From Plotosus lineatus (taxonomy: Eukaryota > Chordata > Actinopteri > Siluriformes > Plotosidae), in contig CM045729.1 in the NCBI GenBank assembly GCA_024760905.1, positions 42,638,580 to 42,702,579 on the forward strand: a DNA stretch of 64,000 nt. Reading direction: 5' to 3'. Below the pieces are notes generated by a model. It ran no database searches and was not told where the DNA came from. It saw nothing but the letters and a program-made list of their open reading frames with translations. The translations under genes and the position numbers were made by a program. The stretch's first letter is position 1; the number at the start of each line of letters is the position of its first letter. Below, piece after piece: positions 22,875-34,900 of this stretch.

Positions 22875-25800
22875 TCTTCTTCTTGTCCTTTCGGCTTTTC
22901 CCTTCAGGGGTCGCCACAGCGAATCATCTGCCTCCATCTCACCCTATCCTCTGCATCTTTTTCTCTTAAACCAACTGCCTTCATGTCCTCCTTCACCACA
23001 TCCATGAATCTTCTCTTTGGTCTTCCTCTAGGCCTTCTGCCTGGTAGTTCCAACCTCAGCATCCTACTGCCAATATACTCACTATCCCTCCTCTGTACAT
23101 GTCCAAACCATCTCAATCTAGCCTCTCTGACTTTGTCTCCAAAATGTCTTACATGTGCTGTCCCATTGATGTGCTCATTCCTGATCCGATCCATCCTCGT
23201 TACTCCCAAAGAGAACCTCAACATTTTCATCTCTGCTACCTCCAGCTCTGACTCCTGTCTTTTCCCCAGGGCCACTGTTTCTAAACCATACAACATCGTT
23301 GGCCTCAACACCATCTTGTACACTTTTCCTTTCATTTTTGCCGATACCCTCCTATCACACATCACACCGGACACTTTTCTCCAACCATTCCAACCAGCCT
23401 GCACATGCTTCTTCACCTTTTTTCCACAGTCTCCATTGCTCTGGATTGTTGAGCCTAAGTACTTAAAATCCTCCACCTTTCTTCTCTCTGCTCCTTGTAA
23501 CCTCACCGTTCCTGTTGGGTCCTTGGCATTCATACACATGTATTCTGTCTTACTGAGGCTAACCTTCATTCCCCTCCTTTCCAGGGCATACCTCCATCTC
23601 TCAAGGTTTTCCTGCACTTGTTCTCTGCTCTCACTGCATATCACAATGCCATCTGCAAACATCATAGTCCATGGAGATTCTTGCCTAACCTCATCTGTCA
23701 GCCTGTCCATCACCATAACAAACAAGAAGGGGCTCAGAGCTGACCCTTGATGCAGTCCCACCTCCACCTTGAACTCTTCTGTCACACCGACAGCACACCT
23801 CACCACTGTCTTACATCTCTCATACATGTCCTGCACCACTCTAACATACTTCTCTGCCACTCCAGACTTTCTCATGCAATACCACAGTTCCTCTCTCGGC
23901 ACCCTCTCATATGCTTTCTCCAGATCCACAAAGGCACAATGCAGCTCATTCTGACCTTCTCTGTACTTCTTTAGGCAAACACTGCATCTGTGGTGCTCTT
24001 TCTTGGCATGAAACCAAACTGTGGTTCACAAATGCTGACCTCTGCCCTTAGTCTAGCTTCCACTATTCTTTCCCATAACTTCATTGTATGGCTCATCAAC
24101 TTTATCCCTCTGTAGTTGCCACAACTCTGCACATCTCCCTTGTTCTTAAAAATGGGCACCAGCACACTTCTCCTCCATTCCTCTGGCATCTGCTCACTCT
24201 CTAAGACCTTGTTGAATGTTCTTGTGAGGAAATCTACTGCTACCTCTCCTAGACACTTCCATACCTCCACCGGTATGTCATCAGGGCCAACTGCCTTTCC
24301 ATTCTTCATCCTCTTCAATGCCCTCTTCACTTCACCCTTACTAATCTTTGCTACTTCCTGGTCCTCAACAGTCACCTCTTCTACTCGTTTTTCTCTCTCA
24401 TTTTCCTCATTCATCAGCTCTTCAAAGCACTCTTGCCATCTTCCCAGCACACTTCTGTCATCAGTCAAAATATTTCCCTCTCTGTCCTTAATCACTCTAA
24501 CTTGCTGCACATCCTTCCCATCTCTATTTCTCTGCTGTGCCAACCTGTATAAATCATTTTCTCCCTCTTTACTTTCCAACCGAGCATACAAGTCATCATA
24601 CGCCCTCTGTTTGGCCTTCGACACTGTCTCCCTGTACTCCTGTTTACTCTCTTCGGTCCTCTCTATGTCCCACTACTTCTTAGCTAACCTCTTCCTTTGT
24701 ACACACTCCTGCACTTCTTCATTCCACCTCCAAGTCTCCTTATCTCCTCTCCTTCCAGATGACACACCAAGTATTCTCCTACCTGTCTCACTGATCACAT
24801 TAGCTGTAGTTGTCCAGTCATCTGGAAGCACTTCCTGACCACCCAAAGCTTGTTTCAACTCCTCCTTGAAGACAACACAACACTCCTCCCTTTTCAGCTT
24901 CCACCACTTTGTCTTCTGCTCTGCCTTTGCCTTCTTCACCTTCCTCACCATCAGTGTCATCCTGCACACCACCATCTTATGCTGTTTGGCAACACTCTCA
25001 CCCGCTACTACTTTGCAGTCACTGACTTCCTTCAAATTACATCGCCTGCACAAGATGTAGTCTACCTGTGTGCTCCTACCTCTGCTTTTATAAGTCACTC
25101 TATGCTCCTCTGTCTTCTGGAAGAAAGTATTTACCACAGCCAGTTCCATCCTTTTTGCAAAATCTACCAACATCTGTTCTTCTGCGTTCCTGTCCTGGAT
25201 ACCAAACCTGCCCATCACTTCCTCGTCCCCTCTGTTGCCTGCACCAACATGTCCATTGAAGTCTGCCCCAATGACTACTCTTTCATCTTTGGGGGTACTC
25301 TGCATCACTTCATCTATCTCATTCCAGAATCTCTCCTTCTCTTCTAGCTCACATCCTGCCTGTGAGGCATAAGCACTAACAACATTGAACATCATGCCGT
25401 CAACTTGAGACTCATCACTCTGTCTGACACTCTTTTCACTTCCAGAACATTCCTGACAAACTCCTCCTTCAAGATGACTCCTACACCATTTCTCTTCCCA
25501 GCCACACCATGAAAAAACAGCTTAAACCCTGCTCCTATGCTTCTAGGCTTGCTACCTTTCCACCTGGTCTCCTGAACACACAGTATGTCCACCTTCCTCC
25601 TCTGCATCATGTCAGCCAGCTCTCTACTGTCATAGTTCCAACATTCAAAGTCCATACTTTCAGTTCTAGACTCCTGCCTTTCCTCTTCTCTCTCTGCCTA
25701 CGGACACGCCTCCCGCCTCTCCTTCTTCGACGTCTTCGACCAACAGTAGTCCAATTTCCACCAGCACCCTGTTGGTTCACAGCACTTATGGCGGTCATTG

Positions 25801-25973
25801 TTAACCCGGGCCTCGACCGATCCAGTATGAATTTTCTTGATATGACTCGCATGTTTTATTTGGCATTTGTTTTAAGCCGGATGCCCTTCCTGACGCAACC
25901 CTCTGCATTTATCCGGGCTTGGGACCGGCGTGAGGGAGAGACACTGGCTTGTGCCCCTCCCTCAGGGCTGCAT
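22875..25973 (-). mobile_element. RTE-clade LINE copy R2, full length
   Basis: This 3.1-kb copy has a natural 5' end (ATGCAGCCCTGAGGGAGG) and a 3' end (GTGGCGACCCCTGAAGGGAA plus AAGAAG repeats). It is bounded by TTGTCTGTCTGTCT at 22861 and 25973, a likely but low-complexity target-site duplication. Endonuclease frames lie at 25655-25392 and 25395-24673 (DILCVQETRWKGSK, VVIGADFNGHVGAG, STQVDYILCRRCNL). RT frames lie at 24624-23971 and 23929-22904. Small deletions cause frameshifts near 25393, 24630 and 23970. The RT catalytic box is FADG instead of FADD, so this copy is inactive. Confidence 0.92.
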
Positions 25974-25986
25974 TGTCTGTCTGTCT

Positions 25987-25991
25987 GTCTG

Positions 25992-26032
<41 letters not shown>
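25987..26032. repeat. (TA)n microsatellite
   Basis: A short TA run follows the GTCT repeats at the 5' border of LINE copy R2. Confidence 0.9.
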
Positions 26033-26037
<5 letters not shown>

Positions 26038-26360
26038 CAGTCGGCCCCCAACTTACGAAACCCCCTGGGTATGAAAATCCAGGGTTATGAAAAACATTTT
26101 CCTAAGTTTTCATCCCCGGGATACGAAAACAACCCCCTCGTACAAAATCAAATTCAAAATTCAAACGCACCAATCAAAATTTCTTACAGTGCGCGAGTTG
26201 CTCTCTCATTGGCTGTCTCTCAACATCCCGCCCCGCTGGCCTCCCATTGGCTAGGAGGGATGACGCAAAACCAGAAGGAGACCTTAAAGCGGAAATACAG
26301 TGAGGACCTTTGATCTTTCAAACAGGTACTGTAAGTCCGCTTTAAATAAAACATCCCGTC

Positions 26361-26361
<1 letters not shown>

Positions 26362-26447
<86 letters not shown>

Positions 26448-26458
26448 AGGAAGGAAGG
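26362..26458. repeat. (TG)n-(GA)n microsatellite
   Basis: TG and GA runs ending with GAAG repeats, inside element T1. Confidence 0.95.
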
Positions 26459-26709
26459 AAGCTTAACTCTTTAGATTTTAGTTTAGTTTTTAAGTTATTT
26501 AATTCAGTAAATGTTTAATAAATGTGGTACATTTGAGCTCATCTGGAATTCCGATCCCTCAAGGAATCAAGTTAAACTTGAGTTTGGACCTCCGATCTGT
26601 CAAGCAGGGAATGCGCTTTGAATTCCACGTCTTGTTGGGCGTGGCCTACAGCGGTACAATAAACATTAAAGTGTATACAATACACATTTAATGGGTATGT
26701 GTATCTGTG

Positions 26710-26710
26710 T

Positions 26711-26774
<64 letters not shown>

Positions 26775-26783
26775 AAGAGAGAC

Positions 26784-26830
<47 letters not shown>

Positions 26831-26840
26831 TGTGTGTATG
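26710..26840. repeat. (TG)n-(GA)n-(TG)n microsatellite
   Basis: Two TG tracts flank a short GA tract, inside element T1. Confidence 0.95.
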
Positions 26841-27570
26841 TTAATAAAACATGTTTAATAATGGTTTAATTAATAAATATGTTAATAAAATGGTTTAATA
26901 TGTTAATAAAATGTTTAAATGGTTTAATAATTTTCTTTTACTTTTAACACATATTTCATACAAAATTGGTGTACTTTTATCATTTTTAAAGGGTTTATGG
27001 GGTTGTCTTTGGAGCCTTGGAATGAATCAGGTGTTTACCATGTAAAATGCGACCCTATTGACAATATTGACATATTGTTACGAAAAAGCTGCTGGAACGG
27101 ATTAATTTCGTAAGTCGGGGGTCGACTATAGGGCTACAGTACTTCAGGACTACATATGAGAACTAGTTTATTTATTGCATTTATGGAGTGTGGCACCTAT
27201 AGAGCTAATAGGCATAGCATTATTGAATAAAATAAGCAAGAAAGATGTACATTAGTACAAAGTATTGCAAGCACTGCCCAAACTACTTTCCCTGAAGTGT
27301 CCATTACAAAATTCCATTCCCCTCCCCCTAAAGATTAAAGGCTTGAACAGTCTAGAAAATGTTCTCACTCTATAGTTGTCCAGCCTGTCCTCTAATTAAT
27401 ACTCACTTTAAAGTTTCAACTCAAGTTACTCAGTCTATGAACTCAGTTCATTTTTGCAGCTACTCAAAAATACAAAATACAAACAATGCAGACATTCGCT
27501 AAAAAATCCAAAGTGTTGTTGAAATCTTTGCAGAAAATTGAGTAATTGAAATACTTATGTGATGACTAAC

Positions 27571-27755
27571 TTTATCAGACATTAATGTCGAGAAGGACCG
27601 TCCAATCTCATGGTAGTCCACATTACTCTGAGATGGACCCAGTAGCACAAAAACAAATCGCACAGGAACTGGGACTTCCAGAACTGATTCCAACAGAACT
27701 GCTTCGCTCAGGCGCACAAATGCCATTGCAGGCTGTTCCAGAAACTCCACACAAC
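27571..27755 (-). CDS. slc4a3: slc4a3 exon G: cytoplasmic domain
   Basis: This 185-bp exon encodes (G)CVEFLEQPAMAFVRLSEA, then VLLESVLEVPVPVRFVFVLL and GPSQSNVDYHEIGRSFSTLM ending SDK. FLEQP and the VLLESVLEVPVPVRF block match AE3 best; I recall the AE2 equivalent starting FLSRP. The acceptor is GTTTTAG and the donor GTTAGT. It ends in phase 0. DYHEIGRS is the conserved SLC4 cytoplasmic core. Confidence 0.95.
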
Positions 27756-28153
27756 CTAAAACACAAACAGACAAATTCTTATTATGATTGGGAAAGTTTT
27801 CTACTGATATAATTTTAATGCAAATAATTAATGATACGCCTACACTTCATCCTCACTCTAACATTAGGATCTCTAGACTATCGGCACTTATTTTTATATT
27901 TTTAATTTCTTTTTTTTATATTAAACCTTATAGTTTGGCTCCACAATCTCCCATCTCCCCATTCCCTCCATACACACCAAATCTCAATGAATCTGAGCAT
28001 AATAGTTTTATTATTTTTATAATCACAATCAGATGGGATGATATTGAACAAGATAATCCAACAAGGTCACTGGCACTGTTACTGGAAATCTATAATGTGA
28101 TGACTTTGTCTTTGAAAATTCAACATAAGGAACTGGAGCAATATATTACTTAC

Positions 28154-28256
28154 CCACTAAAACCACTGTGGCCTCAGCATCCTTGGGGATCTTTGCCAGC
28201 AGTTTCATAGACTTGGCTGCAGCGTGTGCCTCTGCAGGAACGGGGTGCACGTTTTT
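28154..28256 (-). CDS. slc4a3: slc4a3 exon F: KIPKDAEATVVLVG segment
   Basis: This 103-bp exon encodes KNVHPVPAEAHAAAKSMKLL, then AKIPKDAEATVVLVG, the conserved entry to the second half of the cytoplasmic domain. The donor is GTAAGTAA. The acceptor I chose (AATAAAAG) has a weak pyrimidine tract but is preceded by a consensus-like branch site, TACTAAC, about 22 bases upstream. The downstream CCTGCAG would break the phase. The start is therefore less certain than the other borders. Confidence 0.87.
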
Positions 28257-28376
28257 CTTTTATTAACAGGAAACAATAGTTAGTAACATATTAATGTAAA
28301 ACACTAGTTGTGGTTAAACTGTTCTGGCAGGCAGTACACATAAATGTCACACTATGGATATAGTAAAGATTATGCT

Positions 28377-28431
28377 TCCTTGTGTATGTGTGTGCGTGTG
28401 TGTGCATGTGTGTGCATGTGTGTGTGTGTGG

Positions 28432-28490
<59 letters not shown>

Positions 28491-28496
28491 CATGTA
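28377..28496. repeat. (TG)n microsatellite
   Basis: Imperfect TG repeats end in CGCGCGCG, 100 bases from exon F. Confidence 0.95.
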
Positions 28497-29364
28497 TTGG
28501 CACTTTTTAGATTTTAATAATCCATTTTTTTCTGTCTTTAATCAAGAGACATACATGCACAGGATGATGGCCCAAGCTTGCCAAGTGATCAGTCATAAAA
28601 TTCATGTAGCATCAAACCAAAAATGTGCCAATATTTTTTTGCAATGGGGAACTTTAAAATATTTTCCCAGCTGTTGTGTCATAGGGCCTTAACAAGAAGC
28701 ACCTGTTGACCTATGAGTAAAGGACATGTGCTAATATAAATGCACCCATTACAGGTCTTTTTAGAGGCAAAAACACCATGATGTCAGAGCACGGATGCAC
28801 AAACTTCCATTGCATGAGTTGTATAGATGAAGTAATCTTCAAGATTCTTTACTCAAATAAACATCAGTTTATAATAGCGTCAGAGAAAAGTGACAGAATG
28901 TGTCATCCAAGTAATCCTGACCGAAGAATAGGATTAAAAACAGAGATGTCTTAGCCTTCTGTTAAGTGCACACATGTCATGGAATGTAACCAGGCAAAAG
29001 GCCCATAATTAAAGGTTGTATTGTTACAGAAAAAAGGAAAGGAGGAAAAAGCCTGGGATACAGTCTTCATTCACTCTTCTGTTCTGTTGCTGAGATATGG
29101 ATTTGGTAGCACACGTTTTAGATAACAGAGCCCCATCATTATGTACTGGACTAACAAAACATATAAAATGCTTGTTATAAGAAATATTTTTATAGTTTGT
29201 TCTGCAGTATTGTCATAAGTGTTATTTTTAATATCCTGTGTCTGAATGTTGCTTGTGGAACTATTGTGCTGAATTCTTAGGCAGAGCAAAATAAGAGTTT
29301 TTGTAAGAGTCCCTGTACTACTGTGAAATAAAAGTTCAGTAAAATCAACCCAACAAACAATCAC

Positions 29365-29518
29365 CTCTTTGTCATGCTCTGATGATTTTGTGTCAAGATC
29401 CTGCGGCACTAGTGGCAAACTTGTGTCATGAACATGGTTGTGGTTATGGCGTATGCTGCCCAAGCTGGTGATTGAATGGTTTCGGTGGAAACGACCCTCC
29501 TTCTCATCATTCGGGTGA
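29365..29518 (-). CDS. slc4a3: slc4a3 exon E: variable His-rich linker
   Basis: This 154-bp exon begins HPNDEKEGRFHRNHSITS, then LGSIRHNHNHVHDTSLP, and ends KSSEHDKE in phase 0. SHPNDxK followed by a Ser/His-rich tail is the expected AE2/AE3 pattern. This part of the cytoplasmic domain is poorly conserved and probably surface-exposed. The acceptor is TTTTTTGCAG and the donor GTGATT. The run of alternating His and Asn (RHNHNHVH) is a small species feature. Confidence 0.92.
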
Positions 29519-30129
29519 CTGCAAAAAACAGAACGTCTTGTCAAGTCGAAAGGCAGGATTTTCACAGCACTCTCATATCTCAACCAAAATGTTTTATTCT
29601 TGATTTAATTTGGGAACATGTGTTATGCTCTGTGAAACAAAAAAATACAATATGCCCACGGTCATGTTGATCTTGGTTTGCTAGTATTTATGAAGGTTCC
29701 AGCTTTGGGTTCAAGATTTGCAAACCAAACACAGAAACCCCACATTACACGATATCAAAATCCAAATTGCAAACCAAACCACAGTTTCCATTCAAGCTGA
29801 GGAAATTGTGCCAAAAAAAGCAGTAAGAATTGCAAAACCTACAAACAGACAGCATGTGGTCCTGATAACATCGGGGCTATTTGAACAGAAAATATGAGTG
29901 TTCAGTTCACAGTGACAGACAAACATGTGCACAAAGATATATAAAGAAGTATTATTATTTTGAAGAGTACTACATTGTCTGCATGCCCAGAAGTCATATG
30001 AGGAATCAGCAATTCCACTCATAAGCTACAGGTATTGGTGGTGGAGCTGTGCTCTAAGTGCAAACCAAGAATTTTTGAAATAATTGTCCCATTTTTCATC
30101 TGGTTTAAGGAAATACACATATAGGGAAT

Positions 30130-30250
30130 TCGTTCATTCATTTTCTGAACCGCTTAATCCTAATTAGGGTCATAGGTAGGCTGGCGCTCATCTCAGCCAA
30201 CTCTGGGTTAGGGTGGGATACAGCCTGGACAGCTCACCAGACCATCACAG
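30130..30250 (-). repeat. SINE tail fragment
   Basis: On the minus strand it ends with GGATTAAGCGGTTCAGAAAA, preceded by the CTGTCCAGGCTGTATCCCAC region. The head is absent. Confidence 0.7.
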
Positions 30251-30280
30251 GAACAATACGGTATATATACAGGTCGACTT

Positions 30281-30842
30281 GAGTCATTTAAGTTAGGTCG
30301 TATTCAATGATATGTCAGTTTTCAAAAATATATGGAAAAAATAAATAAATAAAGTTTACATCATTATAATCATATAATCGCGCCCCACTATTTGAGAAAA
30401 CCGAATTAGCGGCAGCCGCAACAAATTATACATATACATCTTCACGACATTACTGGCACGTGATTCAAATTTAGCCAATGGCTGAGAGCTTTTGGTTCAA
30501 CATGATTGCTTGAATTGTAAACTGACGTTTTTTAGTGTGTTTTTAATTATTATTTGATGCCACTTAAACACCCTATATCTTCTATCTTCTGCTAAGGAGC
30601 CTAAGCTGAATATTTATTCATAAATATTATCACAGTACAAAATGAAAAAGTTTTTCTTAATCATTACTACATGTTACTACATTATTACTGTATTAATGAG
30701 TAAAACTGTTCATAGAATCTGTTTAAGAAGCATATTTAGCGCATGTAATGTCATACATAGGGTTTTAAAACTGCATCAATAATTCAAGGATTTCCGGGAT
30801 CCATGGGTGGGGGAAGAACATATAACGGGGGCTTTCTGTATA
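30281..30842. mobile_element. Tigger-like fragment T6, family of T4/T5
   Basis: It shares CATTATTACTGTATTAATGA and the GTTTAAGAAGCATATTTA block with T4 and T5. The ends are degraded. Confidence 0.55.
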
Positions 30843-31136
30843 TTATATATACAGTGATACCTTGAATTACGGAATTAATCTGTTCCGAGGGCAAGCTCGT
30901 AAGTGGCAATGTTCATTAGATGAAACAAAAATTCCCATAGGAAACAATAGAAACTCAATTAATCCGTTCCAACCCCCTCCCAAACTCATACCCTGACACA
31001 AACATGTATTTTTGACGACGTATATTTAAGTACAGATGCACTTAAGAATAGCACTTAACAGTAGCTTACACTACTGTTGTTTTTTTTTAACATTTTATTT
31101 ATTTATTACATTTTTTGGATTTTTTTTTAAACTGTT

Positions 31137-31439
31137 TTATTTCACTTTGCTAATTTTGATCACTTGTCTTCTGCTGCTGGGCCAAACTCCCATCGCCGTT
31201 GATCTCTTTCGACTTGATCCACAATAGGAGAAGCCTCTCCGTCTCATCATTGAGTCCTGATCTTTTTTAGATAAAATAGTAACCCCCTTTGCTGGTTTAA
31301 CACTCTTCAACATGGCCTTCTGTTTGAGAATTGTACAGACGGTAGATGCATTCTTCCCATACACCTTACACAGATGGGGTACGTGGACTGCTTTTTCATG
31401 TTTAGCTATGATTTCAAGCTTTGTTTCAGGAGAAATCAA
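31137..31439 (-). pseudogene. Tigger/pogo transposase DNA-binding domain remnant
   Basis: The 100-residue frame MISPETKLEIIAKHEKAVHV, then LCKVYGKNASTVCTILKQK and KGVTILSKKD, matches the CENP-B-type helix-turn-helix at the start of Tigger transposases. Only the N-terminal part is present; the DDE domain is missing. It lies between a terminus-like sequence at 30850 (TACAGTGATACC) and the MITE at 31441. Confidence 0.82.
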
Positions 31440-31440
31440 T

Positions 31441-32046
31441 TACGTGATACCTCACCTTACGATAGTCCCAGAATATGAAAAATCCAGTTTACAAAAACAT
31501 TTTCCTCAATTTTTTGTCTCTGTATATGAAACAAGTTCTCCTTACAAAATGCGCCAAACGCGCCATTCAAACATTCAAACGTGCCATTCAAACATTAAAT
31601 GTGCCATTCAAACATTAAATGTGCCATTCAAACATTCAAACAATGCACGACTTGCTCTCCCACTGACTACATGTCCCACCACCCCACCCCACTGGTCTCC
31701 CATTGGCTAGCTCCCAACATCCCGCCCTGCTGGCCTCCCATTGGCTAGGAGGGATGACACAGCTCCCTTTTGTGTTTTTTGAGTGTGTTTATTGCAACTT
31801 TATTCTTTGTCTCAGGCTTTTAACCTTGCATAAACATTTGTAAAATTATAACTCTGCTAAGAAGACATGGTTAACACATTGTAAGTACCTTAAAAGGTAT
31901 GCTTTTATAATTTTTAAAGGGTAGTTTTGGGGGCCTTGGAACGAATCACCCGTTTTACATGTAAAATGCTGTTCTACTTACAAAAAATCCAGGGAACAAA
32001 AAAGATTCTGGAACAAATTAATTTCGTAAGGAGAGGTACCACTGTA
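31441..32046. mobile_element. Tigger-like MITE T2
   Basis: Left terminus TACGTGATACCTCACCTTAC and right terminus (reverse) TACAGTGGTACCTCTCCTTA are inverted repeats with TA borders. The interior has four repeats of a GCCATTCAAACATTAAA type (about 31560-31640) and the CATCCCGCCCTGCTGGCCTC block shared with T1 and T3. Confidence 0.75.
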
Positions 32047-32139
32047 TCTCCTCTTGAATACATCAGCCACCTTCTTATGACCCATCTTAGAAACACTGGG
32101 ATATGCACAATAAAGAATAAGACGAAAAAAGTCACAAAA

Positions 32140-33000
32140 TCCAAACCACTTTCTTCCACTTCTGCTCATGTGCACTCCAGTTTGCCACTCTTAGGTTTTC
32201 CCAGCAGATCTGATGTAAACTTGTACAGGTTACTGAAGAATGCCTTCCTGTGCTTTTTCTTCTCATTCTACTTTTTACACAGCCTTTCAGCCTTCCTGAG
32301 GTTTAGCAACTTCTTGTGCAGTGTGTCATTCAGTTGTTGAAGACCTTCCTTCTGAGATTCTGAAGCTTCCTTTCATACTTTCTTGAAACTATCAAGTTCT
32401 TGTCGGACTTTGGCTACCTCTCTCTGTCTTCTACTTGGACCTCCCTGTATATGTCTTGATGCCAAACATAAATTTCCATTCTTCGGAGACAATTCTACTC
32501 ATAGTCTCTACTTTCATATGTACTTCTCCCTTCAAACAGCCTTCGAGTATGCCATCCAGGACGCTGTCCAGAACGTCCCATCTTTTGTCTGTTGCTGGGG
32601 GTAGCTGAAGTTTTGCTTTCTTCTCCTGAATTGTTTCTCTCTGCGCTGTTCTTATTACAGGCGTTGCTATGTGTGGATCTGTTTCAACTTGGAGGTTCTG
32701 AGCACTGTGGTTGGCGTCCTGGCTCTGATCCTCCGGCGACTTATTAGCTACTGTTGTTCTCTCAGTAGCTTTGCGCTGTTGTAACTTCTCTTTGCACTTC
32801 GTCTTGCCTTGGTGAATCTTTACGCCTTTCTCATTTTTGAAGAGACCTCCGCAACTGCCATATCCACGTCTTGTCTCCTTTGGGCCCTCTAGCAGAGCTC
32901 GCGTCAAACTCCTAGTTCTAGGTACATTGCTGGGTGTTGAATCGATTGAATCCATCCGGTGTTGCAGTTCATTCTCCCCCACCTCTTGGCCTGCAAGGGG
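32140..33000 (-). pseudogene. Retroelement polyprotein N-terminal region
   Basis: The minus frame 32982-32431 contains a degenerate CCHC-type finger (CGGLFKNEKGVKIHQGKTKC, where the second Cys is Leu), followed by NHSAQNLQVET and a conserved Trp/Phe-rich block ending WKFMFGIK. Fragments in other frames (32160-32430) give a basic region (RKAERLCKK) and KSGKLE. The pattern resembles the N-terminus of a fish non-LTR retroelement upstream of its RT. I cannot name the clade, and no RT follows. Confidence 0.6.
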
Positions 33001-33168
33001 GTATTCTCTGCTTTGTGAACTTGTAGCAAATGTGTTGCAGTGCTTCGGGTTGCTGGCCCTAACACTATTGCTTGCTGTCTTTCCGAGTTGTCATCCGATC
33101 TTTCTCGGTAGTCAGTGGGACTTTCCCCATGATTTTATCTGTATAAGTGCTGTAAACATCGATTGATG

Positions 33169-33305
<137 letters not shown>

Positions 33306-33320
33306 CAATGGGTAGAGAGT

Positions 33321-33667
33321 GGTGGTCTAGTGGTATAGGGCGCTGGATCGCTGATCCAAAGGTTGGGGGTTCGAGTCCCACTCTCCACAGGGTTGTCACT
33401 GTCCCCCCAGTGCAGCTAACTGGGTTATCAAAGGCGGGCCATGTCTCTCACTGTCTATGGTGAGAGGCATGTAAAAGAACCATTGCTGACTTTCGTAAAG
33501 AGTAGCTGCAAAGTCGTCAGCATGTTTCTGTCCCTTGCTAAAAAGGGTTGTGACAGGAAGGGCATCTGACGTAAAAACCTCTGCCAAATCAAACGTGCGA
33601 ATCAGATGATTCGCTGTGGCGACTCCCGAGTAAAAGGGAAAAAGCTGAAAGGAACACAGACAGACAG
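33321..33667 (+). repeat. Composite SINE with RTE-like 3' part and 16-bp TSD
   Basis: The element is bounded by ACAATGGGTAGAGAGT at 33305-33320 and 33668-33683. The head is tRNA-like with A box TGGTCTAGTGG and B box GGTTCGAGTCC. A unique body follows (ATCAAAGGCGGGCCATGTCT), then GGAAGGGCATCTGACGTAAA (matching the RTE 5' UTR at 50181), then GATTCGCTGTGGCGACTCCC and AAGCTGAAAGGA (matching the RTE 3' end). It ends in CAGA repeats. Confidence 0.92.
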
Positions 33668-33774
33668 ACAATGGGTAGAGAGTAGGATAGTGGTACAACC
33701 ACTGGGATTCCTGCAGTTTTCTCCGGTTTCCTCTCACCTACAAATTATATATCACTAATATTAAATATAGTGTT

Positions 33775-34205
33775 GTGGCATAGTGCTTAGCACAATCGCC
33801 TCACATCAAGACTGTCCTGGGTTCAAGTCCTGGACTTCTAGTTTGCATTTTCTCCATGTGATTGTATGGGTTTCTCCTTTAGGTTCCTCTGGTTTCCGCC
33901 CACAATCCAAAATCATTGGGCTAACTTGTTGTTCCAAATTTGTTCCTCGGTGTGAGCATGAATGATTGTGTGTGTGCTTGCACTACAATGGATTGGCAAG
34001 CTGCTCAAGGTGCAACCCGCTATTGTGCATCGACAATGTCAATTGTAAGATTGAACAATGAAATTCATCCCAAGTGTGAATCAGGATCAATTTGTGTGTT
34101 GTGCCTTGTGATAGACTGGCATATTGTTGTGTTACACAGGGTTCCTGAGACAGATCAACCCAGACCTTGTCCAGCTTAAAGCAGTAACTGCAGATGAAGA
34201 CTGAA
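33775..34205 (+). repeat. Degraded GCAGCACGGTGGC-type repeat
   Basis: The head GTTGTGGCATAGTGCTTAGC, the TCTCCATGTGATTGTATGGG body and two later copies of the tail-like region are recognisable. It ends near CAGATGAAGACTGAATGAAT. Confidence 0.6.
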
Positions 34206-34767
34206 TGAATCACAGCCGCATGTTTTTCAGTCATATTTTTCAGTGTACATACTTGTTCAAATGTTGTTTTGTTAACATTAGCAAGAACAATGTAACTCCT
34301 ACTTAAAATGATGTAAGCATCAATAAAACAGTCCTTGCTTCCAGTTCAAAGTTACAACATTTACTCCAGATGTTTTTAACAATAGCCTTCAAAAAGCCCT
34401 TTTAATGTTAGAGTTTTTTTTATTTATTCGTGATAATAAAAGTAAATCGAGTTGCTTGAGTTGTCATGGTGATAAAATCCTGCCATTAAATCTTTGGCAT
34501 TACCAGTTGTGGTTCAAAAAACAGCATGATGTTTAATAGTGAGAGTGGATACAAATAGGTAGCTGCACTAATGTGCTTGTAGAGATATTTTACTAGCTCA
34601 CACACATGCTGTCAACTCAAAACAAAAAGCCCAGCTTGTGATATCAATGCTCATGTCAGGTCCAAGATTAGCTGTTTGTCTAAATTTCTAAAGACATTTC
34701 ATGACACATTTATTTGTGACTAGTAGAGGAACAATTATAAACTATTCAGATCAGCCTAGGATCTCTC

Positions 34768-34770
34768 TCT

Positions 34771-34813
<43 letters not shown>

Positions 34814-34816
34814 CTG

Positions 34817-34872
<56 letters not shown>

Positions 34873-34900
34873 TGTGTGTGTGTGAGAGTGTGTGAGCGTG
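34768..34900. repeat. (CT)n-(GT)n microsatellite
   Basis: A CT tract runs into a GT tract on the plus strand. Confidence 0.96.

Larger units (their letters stand above)
26036..27130. mobile_element. Tigger-like non-autonomous element T1
   Basis: Inverted termini: left TACAGTCGGCCCCCAACTTA, right (reverse) TATAGTCGACCCCCGACTTA, both continuing CGAAA, with TA borders. Internal CATCCCGCCCCGCTGGCCTC and CCCATTGGCTAGGAGGGATG are shared with T2 (31441) and, inverted, T3 (40189). Large TG/GA microsatellites sit inside (26362-26458, 26710-26840). Confidence 0.75.

Noticed and set aside
22857..23750. 297-codon plus-strand frame rich in Leu and Ser
   Set aside because: It is the antisense shadow of the RTE reverse transcriptase. 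Equivalent long antisense frames recur at every RTE copy and follow from its codon use, so I do not call them genes.
33311..33395. tRNA-like sequence with A and B boxes
   Set aside because: It is the head of a SINE with target-site duplications, not a functional tRNA gene. The mature acceptor stem and a clean cloverleaf are not evident.
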